A stretch of DNA of 22,344 nucleotides from Halanaerobiaceae bacterium (lineage in GTDB: Bacteria; Bacillota; Halanaerobiia; Halanaerobiales; Halarsenatibacteraceae): NCBI GenBank assembly GCA_003554685.1, contig PWHA01000045.1, forward strand, positions 1 to 22,344. Reading direction: 5' to 3'. Under the pieces are notes generated by a model that saw nothing but the letters and a program-made list of their open reading frames with translations, did no database searches and had not been told where the DNA came from. Shown in pieces: positions 21,906 through 22,344 of this stretch. Position 1 is the stretch's first letter, and the number at the start of each line of letters is the position of its first letter. The translations under genes were made by a program, and so were the position numbers.

Positions 21906-22256
21906 GTGGCTCAGAAAGATTGTATCTTCTGCAAAATAGCCGGGGGAGAGATCGATTCTGAAATAGTCTATCAGGATGACAGGGTGGTGGCCTTTCAGGA
22001 TGCCAATCCCCAGGCTCCGGTCCATCTTCTGGTTATTCCCCGCAAACATATCCCTTCCCTCAAAGATTTTTCCGAGGAAGATTTTGATCTGCTGGCAGAT
22101 ATTCACCGGGTCGCAGTCGAACTGGCAGAGGAGGAAGGTCTGACAGAGGAAGGTTTTCGCCTGGTAAATAACTGCGGCTCCCAAGGAGGCCAGACCGTTG
22201 ATCATGTTCATTACCATCTTTTAGGCGGCCGCCAGCTGACCTGGCCCCCCGGTTAA
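21906..22256 (+). CDS. hinT: HIT-family purine nucleoside phosphoramidase (HinT-like)
   Basis: Small histidine-triad hydrolase of nucleoside phosphoramidates and aminoacyl-adenylates. The active-site motif HVHYH is at residues 100-104, followed by LLGGR. Earlier family segments are DCIFCKIAGGEI (Cys6 and Cys9, part of a zinc site with histidines in many homologues), VVAFQDANPQAPVHLLVIPRKHI and GFRLVNNCGSQGGQTVDH, all conserved. Length (116) is typical. The start is GTG 21906, preceded by AGGAGGTG 7 bases upstream. It follows mtaB, as in many Firmicutes, usually followed by rpsU. No terminator or further gene is visible in the last 88 bases. Confidence 0.95.
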   Translation: MAQKDCIFCKIAGGEIDSEIVYQDDRVVAFQDANPQAPVHLLVIPRKHIPSLKDFSEEDFDLLADIHRVAVELAEEEGLTEEGFRLVNNCGSQGGQTVDHVHYHLLGGRQLTWPPG

Positions 22257-22344
22257 ACTTAAATTATACTCAACCTGGTTTTCTTTAATTGGAAATTAAA
22301 AAATACCCGGGCAATAAAAAAACAATGAATATCCAGATGTTAAT

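Noticed and set aside
22257..22344. Start of rpsU, expected after hinT
   Set aside because: The last 88 bases show no start codon with a ribosome-binding site or S21-like coding sequence; if present it lies beyond the window.

Overview
The window reads as a chromosomal segment of a low-to-mid GC Bacillota (Firmicutes). The evidence is gene order: comEA-comEC-holA-rpsT, then lepA-hemW-hrcA-grpE-dnaK-dnaJ-prmA-rsmE-mtaB-hinT. This is the classical Firmicutes heat-shock and translation neighbourhood, with a CIRCE operator in front of hrcA. A near-canonical SpoVS, a selenoprotein SelD, a DUF3343 protein and acidic tails on GrpE and DnaK would fit an anaerobic, possibly halophilic clostridial-type or Halanaerobiales-type organism. 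The taxonomic guess is inference. No rRNA, tRNA, CRISPR, phage or complete IS gene was seen.

Layout: 1-648, 3' part of a TrkA-type potassium-uptake regulator; 763-1599 (minus), htpX membrane protease; 1600-2117, spacer with a 129-bp MITE-like element and a SigmaH-like promoter; 2118-2378, spoVS and its terminator; 2379-3255, gene-free, repeat-rich spacer; 3256-5179, selenium operon yedF-selD-DUF3343; 5211-5834, udk; 5973-8020, comEA-comEC; 8021-8544, gene-free spacer with tandem repeats and a second MITE copy; 8545-9558, holA; 9732-10010 (minus), rpsT; 10337-13256, lepA-hemW; 13283-13349, promoter and CIRCE; 13366-21737, hrcA-grpE-dnaK-dnaJ-prmA-rsmE-mtaB; 21906-22256, hinT.

How the genes work together: SelD makes selenophosphate and itself appears to be a selenoprotein. 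An in-frame TGA at codon 18 sits at the catalytic Cys/Sec position and is followed by a strong SECIS-like hairpin, so a conventional reading would shorten the protein and lose its active site. YedF and DUF3343 are its usual genomic partners. HrcA should repress its own operon through CIRCE, coupling the DnaK-DnaJ-GrpE chaperones to genes for ribosomal protein, rRNA and tRNA modification. ComEA binds incoming DNA, but the ComEC channel gene encodes only the membrane competence core.

The most unusual material is non-coding: two copies of one MITE in opposite orientation whose diagnostic tip bases appear swapped; a roughly 60-bp two-hairpin repeat present as a three-unit tandem array and again as a single unit 19 kb away; and many unrelated short tandem duplications (8-21 bp) in the spacers. 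I found no clear evidence of a wholly new multi-gene system.
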